DNA of 64,000 bases from Actinacidiphila alni (GCF_900112845.1 NZ_FONG01000016.1:62001-126000), one strand, 5' to 3'; positions 45,801 to 54,470 are shown, counted from the first letter of the stretch. The notes: generated by a model from the sequence alone, not told the origin. Numbers and translations: made by a program.

Positions 45801-46172
45801 CACGGTGGCCCGTACGTAGCCGACCTTGTCGTACCGCAGGCCCACACTGGCGCCCTGCGCGTCCAGCTTGTCGGCGACCTGGCCGGTGCTGCCCGGCTTG
45901 GTCGCGACCATGAAGGTGACGTTCTTGTCGCCGTCGGCCTTGGCCTTGGCCAGCAGCGACGCGTCCGCGGAACCGAGCTTGTCGGCGGCGTCCTTGTCGG
46001 GCGAGCCGGTGCCGGGGGCGCCGGAGGAGGCGGTGGACGGTACGGACGAAGAGGCGGGCGCGGAGTCCGCTACCGCGAGCGCGGGCCCGGCGGCCGACAG
46101 TGCGGCAACCAGACCCGCGGCCAGCGCGATACGGGCCGCGCGTCTCTTCCCGGGTATCTGAGCGAGTGGCAT
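42837..46172 (-). CDS. secreted S8 family serine protease (subtilase)
   Basis: 1111 residues. Signal peptide (about 1-35), a Ser/Ala-rich stretch and I9-like propeptide (about 75-145), then the catalytic domain with Asp219 (VGILDAGVDVGHP), His399 (SEHGTHVAGIT) and Ser595 (QGTSMASPQAAGASALL). Between Asp and His sits an insertion with calcium-loop-like DLNRDGDTTD and DLNNNGDFTDD. The C-terminal third holds beta-sandwich and PPC-like modules. It degrades proteins outside the cell. Two adjacent ATGs; the second (46172) is spaced 6 nt from AGGG, the first (46178) abuts it. Confidence 0.92.
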   Translation of the reverse strand: MPLAQIPGKRRAARIALAAGLVAALSAAGPALAVADSAPASSSVPSTASSGAPGTGSPDKDAADKLGSADASLLAKAKADGDKNVTFMVATKPGSTGQVADKLDAQGASVGLRYDKVGYVRATVPTGKADSAIAAAQKLTSVIAIDLKQEIKLDDPTPAADTTDSAARHGKPSAKTYPGPDKNTPAKNPYQPSFETGAVDFVKDNPRYDGRGITVGILDAGVDVGHPALQKTTTGERKIVDWVTATDPILDGDATWRPMVTAVSGPSFTSGGRTWTAPAGSYYFSTFSESATLGGDMNGDLNRDGDTTDKWGVLYDAAAGTVRVDLNNNGDFTDDTAMKPYKNGFQIGHFGTDDPATAISESIPFTVEIRKSVPMDPYGGDWVGKTADFVNIGVVESEHGTHVAGITAANGLFGGKMNGAAPGAKIVSSRACTWTGGCTSIALTEGMIDLVVNRGVDVVNMSIGGLGALNDGASARDQLYKQLIDTYGVQLVISAGNDGPGVNTIGDPGLADHVLSVGASISKETWAANYGSQMTVPYSLLPFSSRGPREDGGLAPVITAPGASINTIPTWEPGSPVKEAGYSLPPGYAMLQGTSMASPQAAGASALLLSAAKANHLTVTPAQLRTALTSTARNIPGAQTIEQGAGLIAVSPAWQLLRRGGHTDTYTVKAPVNTVLKDFLATPGVGTGVYDREGGLKTGQSRTYDVTVTRTSGPAYAQLHTLTWAHNDGTFRVASPLVLLPLNKPVTVKVTAKPRTVGTHSALLNVDDPLTRGTDTQIPAAVIVSTPVASPSYTLTRSGTIERDSTTSYFVTVPAGATSLEVAMDGLKAGSQTRFLTMHPYGVPLDSTQTIDCYPNYDNPANTCRPDVRSYADPMPGVWEISVEARRTSPQLDNPYRLTVSLLGASFDPAVQTVPEAKVGTPTPVDWTVTNGFAPLQGKLKGGPLGSAVTAKPTIAEGDTQTTTLTLGAGVSRLDVSIGSPSDTAADLDLYVYRDGTLVGQSADGDAEESVSLTNPAAGTYTFEVDGYSVPSGSTTYDYEDVYFSDSLGSVTVDESATVNLPHGASTDVSASVVASTVAPEGRQLFGEVQLLDARGSVAGRGSVIITKTIP

Positions 46173-46374
46173 GGGCATCCCTGTTCGGACCATGGCGGTC
46201 TGTTCGGAAAACGGAGCCGGTCGATCGCTCACACTGCTCGAATTGACCGCCCTTTGGGGAGTGTTGACCACTTGATGGTCCGGCCGTGACGTGTTTCCGC
46301 CAGCCGCCATCGCACCCAATTCGGCTGTTGTCCACAGGAATCGCCTCTCCCTCGCTGCCTCGCGTGACGGGCGG

Positions 46375-47481
46375 TCACCGGGGCGTGACGACCACGTACG
46401 CGGCCGGCGTCCGGTCGGCGGACGCCATCAGCGCGGTCCGTACGACGGTCGCCTGCTGCTCCAGTGAGTCCCGCAGTTTGGCCGGGGTGAGGTGGATGAG
46501 GGTGATGCCCAGCGCTTCGAGGCGCTCGCGTTCGCGGGCGTGACGGGACCACACGGCGTCGTCGTCGGCGTGCTCGAACTCCCCGCCGTACGCGCCGCCG
46601 TCCCCGTACGCGCCCTCGGCGAAGATGTCGCCGTAACCGCGGTCCGCCGTACGCGCGTTCACCGTACGGGCGTCGATCTCGACCGCCACCGCGTGCTCCG
46701 GCCAGTACGCGTCCACCCCGCCCAGCGGCGGGCCGCCCGGCAGCTTCAGGTCCACGTTCCACACCGGGTCGGGCAGGCCGTGGCAGCGCACCATCGCGTA
46801 CAGCCGGTCCTCGGCCGCCGCGCGCCCCTCGGCCAGCAGCGCGTTCACCGCCGCCGCCACCTGCGGGCGGCCCAGCAGCCGGGCCTGCCGCAGCTCGGCC
46901 ACCACGCTGCCCGCGTCGCAGTGCCCGCCGCACACCGCCTCGACCAGCAGCCGCCGCACCGTGTCCGCGTCGCCCGGGTCCTCCAGCTCCGCGACGGCGT
47001 CCGCCAGCGCGCGGGCGACGGGCGCGCACGGCAGCCCGATCACCTCCTCCGGGCGGGGCAGCGCGTTGGTCCTGCGGATCGCCACGTCACCCGCGTCCCG
47101 CAGCCTGCGCTGCCGCGGCACCAGCACATCGATCCGCGGCAGGCCCGGCAGCGGCGGCACCGACGCGAACTGGCGCAGCGCGAGCGCCGCGAAGCCGGTG
47201 ACCATCGCCTCCCGGCCGCCGCCCCTCGGCCCGTGCGCCCCGGGGTCGCGGCCCGCGTACAGCAGCGCCGCCTCCAGCCTTTCCGCGCTGTTCGGCGGGC
47301 CGGAGTGCAGCAGATACACCTGCGGCAGCAGTTGCTGCCACGGGCCGCCCGGCCGGCAGCGCTCCGCGATCGTGCCCGGCGTGATGCCGTGCTCCTTGAG
47401 CTGACGCACCGTCAAGACGCTGCTGCCGCCCATGCGGAGGTGGTCCAGGGTGCGGGGGGTGTGGGGGTTCTCGATGTCCAT
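46375..47481 (-). CDS. AbiEi-like winged-helix protein with DUF559-type nuclease-like domain
   Basis: 368 residues from the chosen ATG; the frame opens at ATG 47568 and no start has a good ribosome binding site. The N-terminus (SVLTVRQLKEHGITPGTIAE, then GPWQQLLPQVYLLHSG) resembles the AbiEi antitoxin winged helix. The C-terminus has the PD-(D/E)xK-like pattern GGVDAYWPEHAVAVEIDART, followed by a helix and ITLIHLTPAKL. No AbiEii toxin gene is adjacent, so it is not a classical toxin-antitoxin pair. Such orphan proteins are common in streptomycetes; function unknown. Confidence 0.75.
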   Translation of the reverse strand: MDIENPHTPRTLDHLRMGGSSVLTVRQLKEHGITPGTIAERCRPGGPWQQLLPQVYLLHSGPPNSAERLEAALLYAGRDPGAHGPRGGGREAMVTGFAALALRQFASVPPLPGLPRIDVLVPRQRRLRDAGDVAIRRTNALPRPEEVIGLPCAPVARALADAVAELEDPGDADTVRRLLVEAVCGGHCDAGSVVAELRQARLLGRPQVAAAVNALLAEGRAAAEDRLYAMVRCHGLPDPVWNVDLKLPGGPPLGGVDAYWPEHAVAVEIDARTVNARTADRGYGDIFAEGAYGDGGAYGGEFEHADDDAVWSRHARERERLEALGITLIHLTPAKLRDSLEQQATVVRTALMASADRTPAAYVVVTPR

Positions 47482-47687
47482 GCGGAGGTCGTTCCCGCGA
47501 CCATGCCCGTCACTAACCGCTGTTACACGCTCGTCGATAAAGCCGGACAACTCCGGGCTAAAGTTCATGTGTTCGGCTGCCGAAGTGCGTCTTTCACCTA
47601 TTCGGGTGACGCCGCGTGATCATTCCCCGCCCCCCTGCGAACGAGGGCGCCCCTCCGGGGCGAGGCAGCGGAGGACGGTGCCCCTCC

Positions 47688-47903
47688 AGGGGCGCGGGGA
47701 ACTGCGCGCCCAGCCGTAGCGCGCCTTCAGGCGAAAGACCGCCCCCAGCGGGGCAGACGCTGTTTGTTTTGCGACCACCGGGCCGGTGGGGGCTGGTCGC
47801 GCAGTTCCCCGCGCCCCTAAAAACATGACTCCCGCACTCCGCAGGAGAACAGGCACCCCCGACAGGAGATCACGCACCGCCCTCCGCAGGAGATCAGGCA
47901 CCG
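47688..47903 (+). repeat. dispersed inverted-repeat element, copy B with tail
   Basis: Core 47688-47818 has perfect 21-bp terminal inverted repeats and the same centre as copy A; tail 47819-47903 matches copy A's tail except at one base. Further diverged tail units run to about 47950. The gap 47569-47995 between the AbiEi-like gene and the second pepN otherwise holds no gene. Confidence 0.9.
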
Positions 47904-47956
47904 CCCCCGGAGGGGAAACCGCACTCCGCAGGAGACCTCAGGCACCCGCCCCGGAG

Positions 47957-47987
47957 GGGCACCCTTCTTCTGGGGAGAAGGGTGCCC
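47957..47987. terminator. hairpin with T-tract near the pepN paralogue end
   Basis: 12-bp stem GGGCACCCTTCT with its complement, 7-nt loop, then TTTTT on the plus strand. Lies 8 bp beyond the minus-strand aminopeptidase stop; likely bidirectional. Confidence 0.8.
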
Positions 47988-47995
47988 TTTTTCCG

Positions 47996-50596
47996 TTAGC
48001 TCCCCGCAGGGGCATCGCACTGTTGGGCGCGCAAGGCGCGCGCCAGGTCGTCGCGGCATTCGAGGACGAGCCGGCGAAGAGCGGGAGCGGCGCCGGCGCG
48101 GGCGGCGAGCCAGGCGTCGGCGGCGGCCAGGGCGTCGGCACCGCCGTGCCGGGGGAAGAGCCCGCGGACGACGGCCATGCCGATCTCGATGGAGCGCTCG
48201 CCCCAGACCCGCTCAAGAGCGGCGAAGTACGGCTCGGTGTAGGGAGCGGTCAGCTCCCGCTGGCCCGCCTGCGCGAAGCCGGCGATGGTCGCCTCGACAA
48301 GAGCGTTGGACAGCCGGTCGGAGTCCACGACATCGGCCCAGGCGGCGGCCTTGACCTGCGCGGACGGCCGGGCCGCGAGACAGCGCACCTCGTGCCGGTG
48401 CCCGGAGGCGGTGTCGTCGCGGGACCGCTCGGCGGCGACGGCGGAAGCGTCGGCCGCGCCCTCGGCGATGAGCGTCTCCAGGAAGGTCCAGCGCAGCTCC
48501 TGGTCCACGTCGAGCCCGTCGATCTTCGCGGAGCCGTCCAACAGGCCGTGCAGCAACTGGAAGTCGGACGCCGTGGAGGCGACGTTGGCGAAGAAGCGCG
48601 CCCAGGCGAGCTGGTGACCGCTGCCCGGCTCGGCCTGCCGCAGCTCGCGCAGCGCGCCCTCGGCCAGCGACCGCGCGGCCTCCTCGCGGTGGTCCGGCGC
48701 CACGTAGTGGGTGAGCGCGGACCGCGCCTGGAGGTGCAGCGACTGGAGGACGCCGATGTCGGACTCCGAGCCCGCGAAGCGCAGCACGAGGCCGAGGTAG
48801 TCGCGGGCGGGCATCAGCCCGTCGCGGGTCAGGTTCCACACCGCCGACCAGGCCAGCGCCCGCGCCAACGGGTCGGTGAGGTCACCGAGATGGCCGCGCA
48901 GCGTCTCCAGCGACACCTCGTCGAAACGGATCTTGCAGTACGTCAGGTCGTCGTCGTTGACCAGCACCAGCTCCGGGCGCTCCTGGCCGGCGAGCCCGTC
49001 GACCACGGTCACCGGACCCGCCACGTCCGTCTCGACCCGCGCGTACCGCTCCAGCGCGCCGGCCGGAAGACGCCGGTAGAGGCCCACCGCGACGCGGTGC
49101 GGGCGCAGTTCGGGGTGCGACTCGGCGGCGGTCTGGAGCACCGACAGCTCGGTGATCCGGCCGTCCGCGCCGTAGACGACCTGCGGGGTCAGCGAGTTGA
49201 CGCCCGCCGTCTCCAGCCAGGACCGCGACCAGCCCGCCATGTCGCGGCCCGAGGTCTCGGCGAGCACCGCCAGCAGGTCGGCGAGCGTGGTGTTGCCGTA
49301 CGCGTGCCGTTTGAAGTAGCGCCGCGCCGCCTCCAGGAAGGCGTCCCGCCCTACGTACGCGACCAGTTGCTTGAGCACCGAGGCGCCCTTGGAGTACGTG
49401 ATGCCGTCGAAGTTGAGCTTGGCGTCCTGGAGGTCGCGGATGTCGGCCACCACCGGGTGCGTGGACGGCAGTTGGTCGGCCCGGTACGCCCACGCCTTGC
49501 GCCGGTTGGCGAAGGTGATCCACCCGGCGTCGTACTGCGTCGCCTCGACCATCGCGAAGGCGCCCATGAAGTCCGCGAAGGACTCCTTCAGCCACAGGTC
49601 GTCCCACCAGCGCATGGTGACCAGGTCGCCGAACCACATGTGCGCCATCTCGTGCAGGATCACATTGGCCCGGCCCTCGTACGACGCGCGGGTGACCTTG
49701 CCGCGGAAGACGTACTCCTCCCGGAAGGTGACGCAGCCCGGGTTCTCCATCGCGCCGATGTTGTACTCCGGCACGAACGCCTGGTCGTACTTCCCGAAGG
49801 GGTACGGGTAGTCGAAGTTGTCGTGGAAGAAGTCCAGGCCCTGCTTGGTGACCGTGAAGATCTCGTCCGCGTCGAAGTGCCGCGCAAGCGACTTGCGGCA
49901 CAGCGCGCTCAGCGGCACGTCCAGCACCGCGCGGTCGGCGAAGGACCGCGAGTAGTGGTCGTGCTCGACGTGGTAGGGGCCCGCCACGACCGCCGTGATG
50001 TATGTGGAGATCGGCTGCGTCGGCAGGAAGCGGGACACCGCCCCCTCACCGTCCCCTGCGGGTGACGGCTCACCGTCGCGCTCGCTGTTGCTCAGCACCG
50101 TCCAGCCCAGGGGAGCGTTCACCTGGAAGGTGAACGGCGCCTTCAGATCGGGCTGTTCGAAGTTGGCGAACACCCGGCGCGCGTCGGCCGGCTCGTACTG
50201 CGTGTAGAGGTAGACCTCGCCGTCCTCCGGGTCCTCGAAGCGGTGCAGCCCCTCGCCGGTCCTGCTGTACGCGCAGCGCGCGTCGACCACCAGGGTGTTG
50301 CGCTCGGCCAGGCCGTCCAGCGCGATCCGGGTGCCGTCGAAGACCTTCGCCGGGTCCAGCTCCCGGCCGTTCAGCCGCACCGAGATCACCTCGGGCGCGA
50401 GCAGGTCCGCGAAGGACGAGGCGCCGGGCCGCGAGCACCGGAAGTCGATCACCGTCGTGGAGCGGAAGGTGCGCTCGCCGTCCGCGTCGTCCGGCGCCAC
50501 CGCCGACCGTACGTCGAGCGCCACGTCGTACCGCTCGACGGACAGGATCGCGGCCCGCTCGCGGGCCTCCTCACGGCTCAGGTTCTCGCCGGGCAC
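47996..50596 (-). CDS. pepN: aminopeptidase N, M1 family (second copy)
   Basis: 866 residues, colinear with the paralogue at 36404-38998. It has YNIGAMENPGCVTF and the zinc motif HEMAHMWFGDL (His315, His319) with KESFA. It differs in a Pro/Gly/Glu insertion near residues 175-190. GTG start with GAAGGAG 8 nt upstream gives the same PGENLSREEARERA N-terminus as the paralogue. Housekeeping versus specialised role of the two cannot be told from sequence. Confidence 0.93.
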   Translation of the reverse strand: MPGENLSREEARERAAILSVERYDVALDVRSAVAPDDADGERTFRSTTVIDFRCSRPGASSFADLLAPEVISVRLNGRELDPAKVFDGTRIALDGLAERNTLVVDARCAYSRTGEGLHRFEDPEDGEVYLYTQYEPADARRVFANFEQPDLKAPFTFQVNAPLGWTVLSNSERDGEPSPAGDGEGAVSRFLPTQPISTYITAVVAGPYHVEHDHYSRSFADRAVLDVPLSALCRKSLARHFDADEIFTVTKQGLDFFHDNFDYPYPFGKYDQAFVPEYNIGAMENPGCVTFREEYVFRGKVTRASYEGRANVILHEMAHMWFGDLVTMRWWDDLWLKESFADFMGAFAMVEATQYDAGWITFANRRKAWAYRADQLPSTHPVVADIRDLQDAKLNFDGITYSKGASVLKQLVAYVGRDAFLEAARRYFKRHAYGNTTLADLLAVLAETSGRDMAGWSRSWLETAGVNSLTPQVVYGADGRITELSVLQTAAESHPELRPHRVAVGLYRRLPAGALERYARVETDVAGPVTVVDGLAGQERPELVLVNDDDLTYCKIRFDEVSLETLRGHLGDLTDPLARALAWSAVWNLTRDGLMPARDYLGLVLRFAGSESDIGVLQSLHLQARSALTHYVAPDHREEAARSLAEGALRELRQAEPGSGHQLAWARFFANVASTASDFQLLHGLLDGSAKIDGLDVDQELRWTFLETLIAEGAADASAVAAERSRDDTASGHRHEVRCLAARPSAQVKAAAWADVVDSDRLSNALVEATIAGFAQAGQRELTAPYTEPYFAALERVWGERSIEIGMAVVRGLFPRHGGADALAAADAWLAARAGAAPALRRLVLECRDDLARALRAQQCDAPAGS

Positions 50597-50903
50597 GGGC
50601 GACTCCTTCGGGTGTGGGCACGGGCCCCGCGGGCCCATGGGTCTCATGGGTGCTGTCTGATGACGTGCGGTGATTTTCGGGGGTTTCCCGGGCGGTCACG
50701 GCGTTTGGCATCCTCCCACGGGGTGCGGCGGGCGGCAGCGGGGGAGCGCGCGGGCGCCGCCGGGGGAGGGGACCGGGGCCGCGGGGGAATGCCGCCGTGC
50801 GGGCCGCGCGTTGTGCGTCACGGAGGACTCATGCCCCCGTGAGCCCGAAATCCCCGGTGCCGGACGGCGACGGCCGCCGCACCATCCGTTCGAGGAGTAC
50901 GCA
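50597..50903. other. divergent intergenic region, pepN paralogue / DsbA-like gene
   Basis: 307 bp with no coding sequence. It must contain both promoters; I see a GGTGATTTTCGGGGG stretch near 50670-50685 but no confident -35/-10 pair, and several purine-rich runs. Confidence 0.5.
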
Positions 50904-51563
50904 GTGACCGCGACCGTCCCCGAGACCGATGCCGGCACCACCAGGACCCCCGCCGACTTCTGGTTCGACCCGCTGTGCCCGTGGGCGTGGATGACCTCCC
51001 GCTGGATGCTGGAGGTCGAGAAGGTGCGCCCCGTCGACGTGCGCTGGCACGCCATGAGCCTGGCCGTGCTCAACGAGGACAAGCTCGACACGCTGCCCGA
51101 GGAGTACGCGACCTTCCTTCGGGACGCCTGGGGCCCGATCCGCGTCGTCGTCGCCGCCCAGCAGAAGCACGGCGAGGAGTACGTCGGCCGGCTCTACACC
51201 GCGCTCGGCACCCGCTTCCACAACCAGGGCCTGCCCAGGACGCGCGAGACGGTCGTCGCCGCCCTCGAAGAGGTCGGCCTGCCCGCGGACCTCGCCGACT
51301 ACGCCGACTCCGACGCGTACGACACCGAACTGCGCGCCTCCCACAAGGAGGGCATCGACAAGGTCGGCCAGGAGGTCGGCACCCCCGTCATCGCCGTCCC
51401 CGGCGACGACGGCGAGCAGATCGCCTTCTTCGGCCCCGTCGTCACTCCCACCCCGCGCGGCGCCGACGCCGCCAAGCTGTGGGACGGCACACTGATGGTC
51501 GCCTCGATCCCGGGTTTCTACGAGATCAAGCGCACCCGTACCCAGGGCCCCATCTTCGACTGA
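50904..51563 (+). CDS. DsbA-family mycothiol-type oxidoreductase (Rv2466c-like)
   Basis: 219 residues, thioredoxin-fold DsbA family. The active-site segment is DFWFDPLCPWAWMTSRW; where M. tuberculosis Rv2466c, as I recall, has CPWC, this protein has CPWA, so only one Cys remains. Other matches are AWGPIRVVVAAQQKHG, TRFHNQGLP, VGTPVIAV and IPGFYEIKRTR. In the family, mycothiol resolves the single-Cys mechanism, protecting against oxidants and electrophiles. GTG start with GAGGAG 6 nt upstream. Heads a plus-strand run. Confidence 0.88.
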   Translation: MTATVPETDAGTTRTPADFWFDPLCPWAWMTSRWMLEVEKVRPVDVRWHAMSLAVLNEDKLDTLPEEYATFLRDAWGPIRVVVAAQQKHGEEYVGRLYTALGTRFHNQGLPRTRETVVAALEEVGLPADLADYADSDAYDTELRASHKEGIDKVGQEVGTPVIAVPGDDGEQIAFFGPVVTPTPRGADAAKLWDGTLMVASIPGFYEIKRTRTQGPIFD

Positions 51564-51619
51564 GCCCGACCTTCGACCGAGCCCGACCTTCGACCTTCGA
51601 CGGAGAGAGCACCGGACCG

Positions 51620-52009
51620 ATGCCCCATCTCGGCCTGGTGGCCGTCGTCGTCCGCGAGTACGACGAGGCCATCGACTTCTACACCCGCGCGCTCGGCTTC
51701 GAGCTGCGCGAGGACACCCCGCGCGGGGACGGCAGCCGCTGGGTCGTGGTCGCGCCCCGCGGCGCCGGTGAGACGGCGCTGCTGCTGGCCCGCGCGTCCG
51801 GCCCCGCCCAGGCGGACCGGATCGGTGACCAGACCGGCGGCCGCGTCGGCCTCTTCCTCACCACCGACGACTTCGACGGCGACTACAAGCGGATGGTCGC
51901 CGCCGGGGTCGTCTTCGAGGAGGAGCCGCGCTACGAGCCGTACGGCGCGGTCGTGGTCTTCCAGGACCTCTACGGCAACCGCTGGGACCTGATCGAACCC
52001 AACAAGTAG
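51620..52009 (+). CDS. VOC/glyoxalase-family protein
   Basis: 129 residues with the vicinal-oxygen-chelate fold: an N-terminal LGLVAVVVREYDEAIDFYTR module and a C-terminal YEPYGAVVVFQDLYGNRWDL module containing the usual metal-site Asp/Glu region. Glyoxalase-, dioxygenase- or resistance-like roles are all possible. 56 bp after the DsbA-like gene; the gap contains a short direct repeat (CCCGACCTTCGACC). ATG with GGAGAGAG upstream. Confidence 0.87.
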   Translation: MPHLGLVAVVVREYDEAIDFYTRALGFELREDTPRGDGSRWVVVAPRGAGETALLLARASGPAQADRIGDQTGGRVGLFLTTDDFDGDYKRMVAAGVVFEEEPRYEPYGAVVVFQDLYGNRWDLIEPNK

Positions 52010-52254
52010 GGCGCGTCCCTACGGCGGCCGGGGCGGATCCGTACGGGTCCGCCCCGATCGCCGTCACGGACGTGAGATGGCTCACGCGACCTGCTGAAAC
52101 TCCCCGGGCCCGCGGCGTCCTCGGGTAGCTTGACGCTGCACGGAAGTCTCCAACCGGTCGCTCGCGGTGTTGTGCGCTTCCTACGATGATCATGCTCGAC
52201 CGCTGCGCTAGCGTCACGGTGTCCCCGACCGAACTCACCCCTCGCGGAGTACCG

Positions 52255-52845
52255 ATGAGCACCGCTGCTGCTGGTTCTGCTGCCGGCTTCAAGGCCCCCG
52301 GAACCGTCCTGGCCGATCTGCTGCCCGCCTCCCGGGCCCGCGACATCGCGCTCGTCGTCGGCGGCGCCGTGCTCACCGGGCTCGCCGCCCAGCTCTCCGT
52401 TCCGGTGCACGGCTCGCCCGTCCCGGTGACCGGGCAGACCTTCGCCGCTCTTCTCGTGGGTACCTCGCTCGGGGCGCGGCGCGGCTTCGCCTCGCTCGCC
52501 CTCTACGCCGCCGCCGGCGTCGCGGGCCTGCCCTGGTTCTCCGAGGGGGCCTCCGGCTGGTCCATGCCGAGCTTCGGGTACATCCTCGGGATGATCGTGG
52601 CCGCCACGATGGTCGGTGCTCTTGCGCGGCGCGGCGGTGACCGTACCGTGCTCCGCACGGCCGGTGTCATGGTCCTCGGCTCGGCCGCGATCTACGCCGT
52701 GGGCGTGCCCTACCTCGCCGCCTCCGCCCACCTCTCGGCCTCCCAGGCCGTCTCCCTCGGCCTTCGCCCCTACCTTCTCGGCGACGCTCTCAAGTCCATC
52801 CTCGCGATGGCCCTCCTTCCCGCGGCCTGGCGCCTCACCCGCTGA
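52255..52845 (+). CDS. bioY: biotin transporter BioY
   Basis: 196 residues, about six membrane helices, the substrate-binding S component of an ECF-type biotin importer. Signatures: SPVPVTGQTFAALLVGTSLG near residue 56, AAAGVAGLPWFSEGASGW, and YLLGDALKSILAMALLPAAW. No EcfAT genes are adjacent, so it may act alone or use a shared energizing module. ATG 52255 with GGAG 6 nt upstream; the longer frame from 52186 lacks support. The 245 bp upstream hold no BirA/BioQ-type site that I recognise. Confidence 0.9.
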   Translation: MSTAAAGSAAGFKAPGTVLADLLPASRARDIALVVGGAVLTGLAAQLSVPVHGSPVPVTGQTFAALLVGTSLGARRGFASLALYAAAGVAGLPWFSEGASGWSMPSFGYILGMIVAATMVGALARRGGDRTVLRTAGVMVLGSAAIYAVGVPYLAASAHLSASQAVSLGLRPYLLGDALKSILAMALLPAAWRLTR

Positions 52846-52879
52846 CCCCCCTCCCGAGGGGCAAGCCCCTCGTACCCGC

Positions 52880-53058
52880 ACCTCTGCGGAGGAGGATGCC
52901 TGATCTCCTGCGGAGTGCGGTTCGTTAGGGGCGCGGGGAACTGCGCGGCCCGCCCCCACCGGGCCGGTGGTCGCAAAACAACAGCGTCTGCCCCGCTGGG
53001 GGCGGTTTTTCGCCTGAAGGCGCGCGTGGCCTGAGCGCGCAGTTCCCCGCGCCCCTAA
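52880..53058 (-). repeat. dispersed inverted-repeat element, copy C (inverted)
   Basis: Core 52925-53058 has perfect 23-bp terminal inverted repeats; its centre is the reverse complement of copies A and B, and a one-unit tail (TGCCTGATCTCCTGCGGAGT, about 52898-52917) lies to its left, confirming inverted orientation. It fills the space between bioY and rpiB and could form a terminator-like stem. Confidence 0.88.
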
Positions 53059-53134
53059 AGGGGCACCCCCTACCGCCCGCGCGCCGAAGCGCACCCGGCG
53101 TGAGTGCGGCTACCCCAAGTGGGAGACTTGCCGC

Positions 53135-53626
53135 ATGCGCGTATATCTCGGCTCCGACCACGCCGGCTTCGACCTCAAGAACCACCTCGTGGAGTGGCTG
53201 TCCGCCCACGGGCACGAGCCCGTGGACTGCGGTCCGCACATCTACGACGCGGTGGACGACTACCCGCCGTTCTGCCTGCGCGCGGCCGAGCGCACCGCCG
53301 CCGACCCGGGCACCCTGGGAATCGTGATCGGCGGCTCGGGCAACGGCGAGCAGATCGCGGCGAACAAGGTGAAGGGCGTGCGCGCGGCGCTGGCGTGGAG
53401 CGAGCAGACGGCGGCGCTGGCCCGGGAGCACAACGACGCCAATGTGCTGAGCGTGGGCGGCCGGATGCACACCGAGGAGGAGGCCACGAAATTCGTGGAG
53501 ATCTTCCTGAGCACCCCGTACTCGCAGGAGGAGCGCCACCAGCGCCGTATCGACATGCTGACGGCGTACGAGGCGACCGGCGACCTTCCGCCGCTGCCCG
53601 CCGGGCACCCGGACGCGCGGGGCTGA
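53135..53626 (+). CDS. rpiB: ribose-5-phosphate isomerase B
   Basis: 163 residues. Interconverts ribose-5-phosphate and ribulose-5-phosphate in the pentose phosphate pathway. RpiB features: VYLGSDHAGFDLKNHL, DYPPFCLRAAE, GIVIGGSGNGEQIAANK and a conserved NDANVLSVGGR. Actinobacterial type with Ser/Gly rather than Cys at the catalytic loop (GGSGNG). ATG with GGGAGA 9 nt upstream. Ten bases before the DNA glycosylase gene. Confidence 0.93.
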   Translation: MRVYLGSDHAGFDLKNHLVEWLSAHGHEPVDCGPHIYDAVDDYPPFCLRAAERTAADPGTLGIVIGGSGNGEQIAANKVKGVRAALAWSEQTAALAREHNDANVLSVGGRMHTEEEATKFVEIFLSTPYSQEERHQRRIDMLTAYEATGDLPPLPAGHPDARG

Positions 53627-53635
53627 CGTACGACG

Positions 53636-54454
53636 ATGCCGGAAGGGCACACGATCCACCGGCTGGCCGCCGACCACCGGGACCGGTTCGGCGGCCGGAC
53701 GGTCCGCGCGAGCAGCCCGCAGGGCAAGTTCTCCGACAGCGCCGCGCTGCTGGACCGCCAGGTCATGACGGGCACCGAGGCGCACGGCAAGCACCTTTTC
53801 CTCGGCTTCGGTGCCACCGGATGGGTGCACGTCCACCTCGGCCTGATCGGCAAGGTCACCTTCGGCGACGGCAAGGCGCCGCCCGCGACCGGGACCGTAC
53901 GGCTGCGGCTGGCCAACGGCGCGCACTGGGCGGACCTGCGCGGCCCGGCGGCGTGCGAGCTGATCACGGAGCCGGAGAAGCGGGCGATACACGACCGGCT
54001 CGGCCCTGACCCGCTGCGGCCGGACGACGGCCCGGACGCGGTGTGGCGGCGGCTGTCCCGCTCCCGGATCAGCGTCGCGGCGCTGCTGATGGACCAGAAG
54101 GTGATCGCGGGCGTCGGCAACGTCTACCGCGCGGAGGTGCTGTTCCGGCACGGCGTCGACCCGTTCCTGCCGGGGCGCGAACTGCCGCGCGAAACCTGGG
54201 ACGCGATGTGGTCCGATCTGGTGACGCTGATGCGCGAGGGCGTGCGGACCAACCGGATCGACACCGTGCGACCCGAGCACGAGCCGGAGGCGATGGGCCG
54301 CCCGCCGCGCAAGGACGACCACGGCGGCGAGGTGTACGTCTACCGCCGCACCGGTCAGCCCTGTCTGGTGTGCGGCGGCGAGATCCGTACGCAGCCCCTC
54401 GCGGCCCGCAATCTCTTCTGGTGCCCGGTCTGCCAGCCCGGGCACCACGGCTGA
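53636..54454 (+). CDS. nei: Fpg/Nei-family DNA glycosylase
   Basis: 272 residues. Removes oxidised bases and nicks at the abasic site. N-terminal Pro2-Glu3 catalytic pair (MPEGHTIHRLAADH), H2TH region with MDQKVIAGVGNVYRAEVLF, and a C-terminal zinc finger (CLVC with CPVC) ending RNLFWCPVCQ. The MPEGHT start and gene order favour Nei over Fpg (MutM). Nine bases after rpiB, probably co-transcribed. Confidence 0.93.
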   Translation: MPEGHTIHRLAADHRDRFGGRTVRASSPQGKFSDSAALLDRQVMTGTEAHGKHLFLGFGATGWVHVHLGLIGKVTFGDGKAPPATGTVRLRLANGAHWADLRGPAACELITEPEKRAIHDRLGPDPLRPDDGPDAVWRRLSRSRISVAALLMDQKVIAGVGNVYRAEVLFRHGVDPFLPGRELPRETWDAMWSDLVTLMREGVRTNRIDTVRPEHEPEAMGRPPRKDDHGGEVYVYRRTGQPCLVCGGEIRTQPLAARNLFWCPVCQPGHHG

Positions 54455-54470
54455 GGCCGTACCGGAGGAA

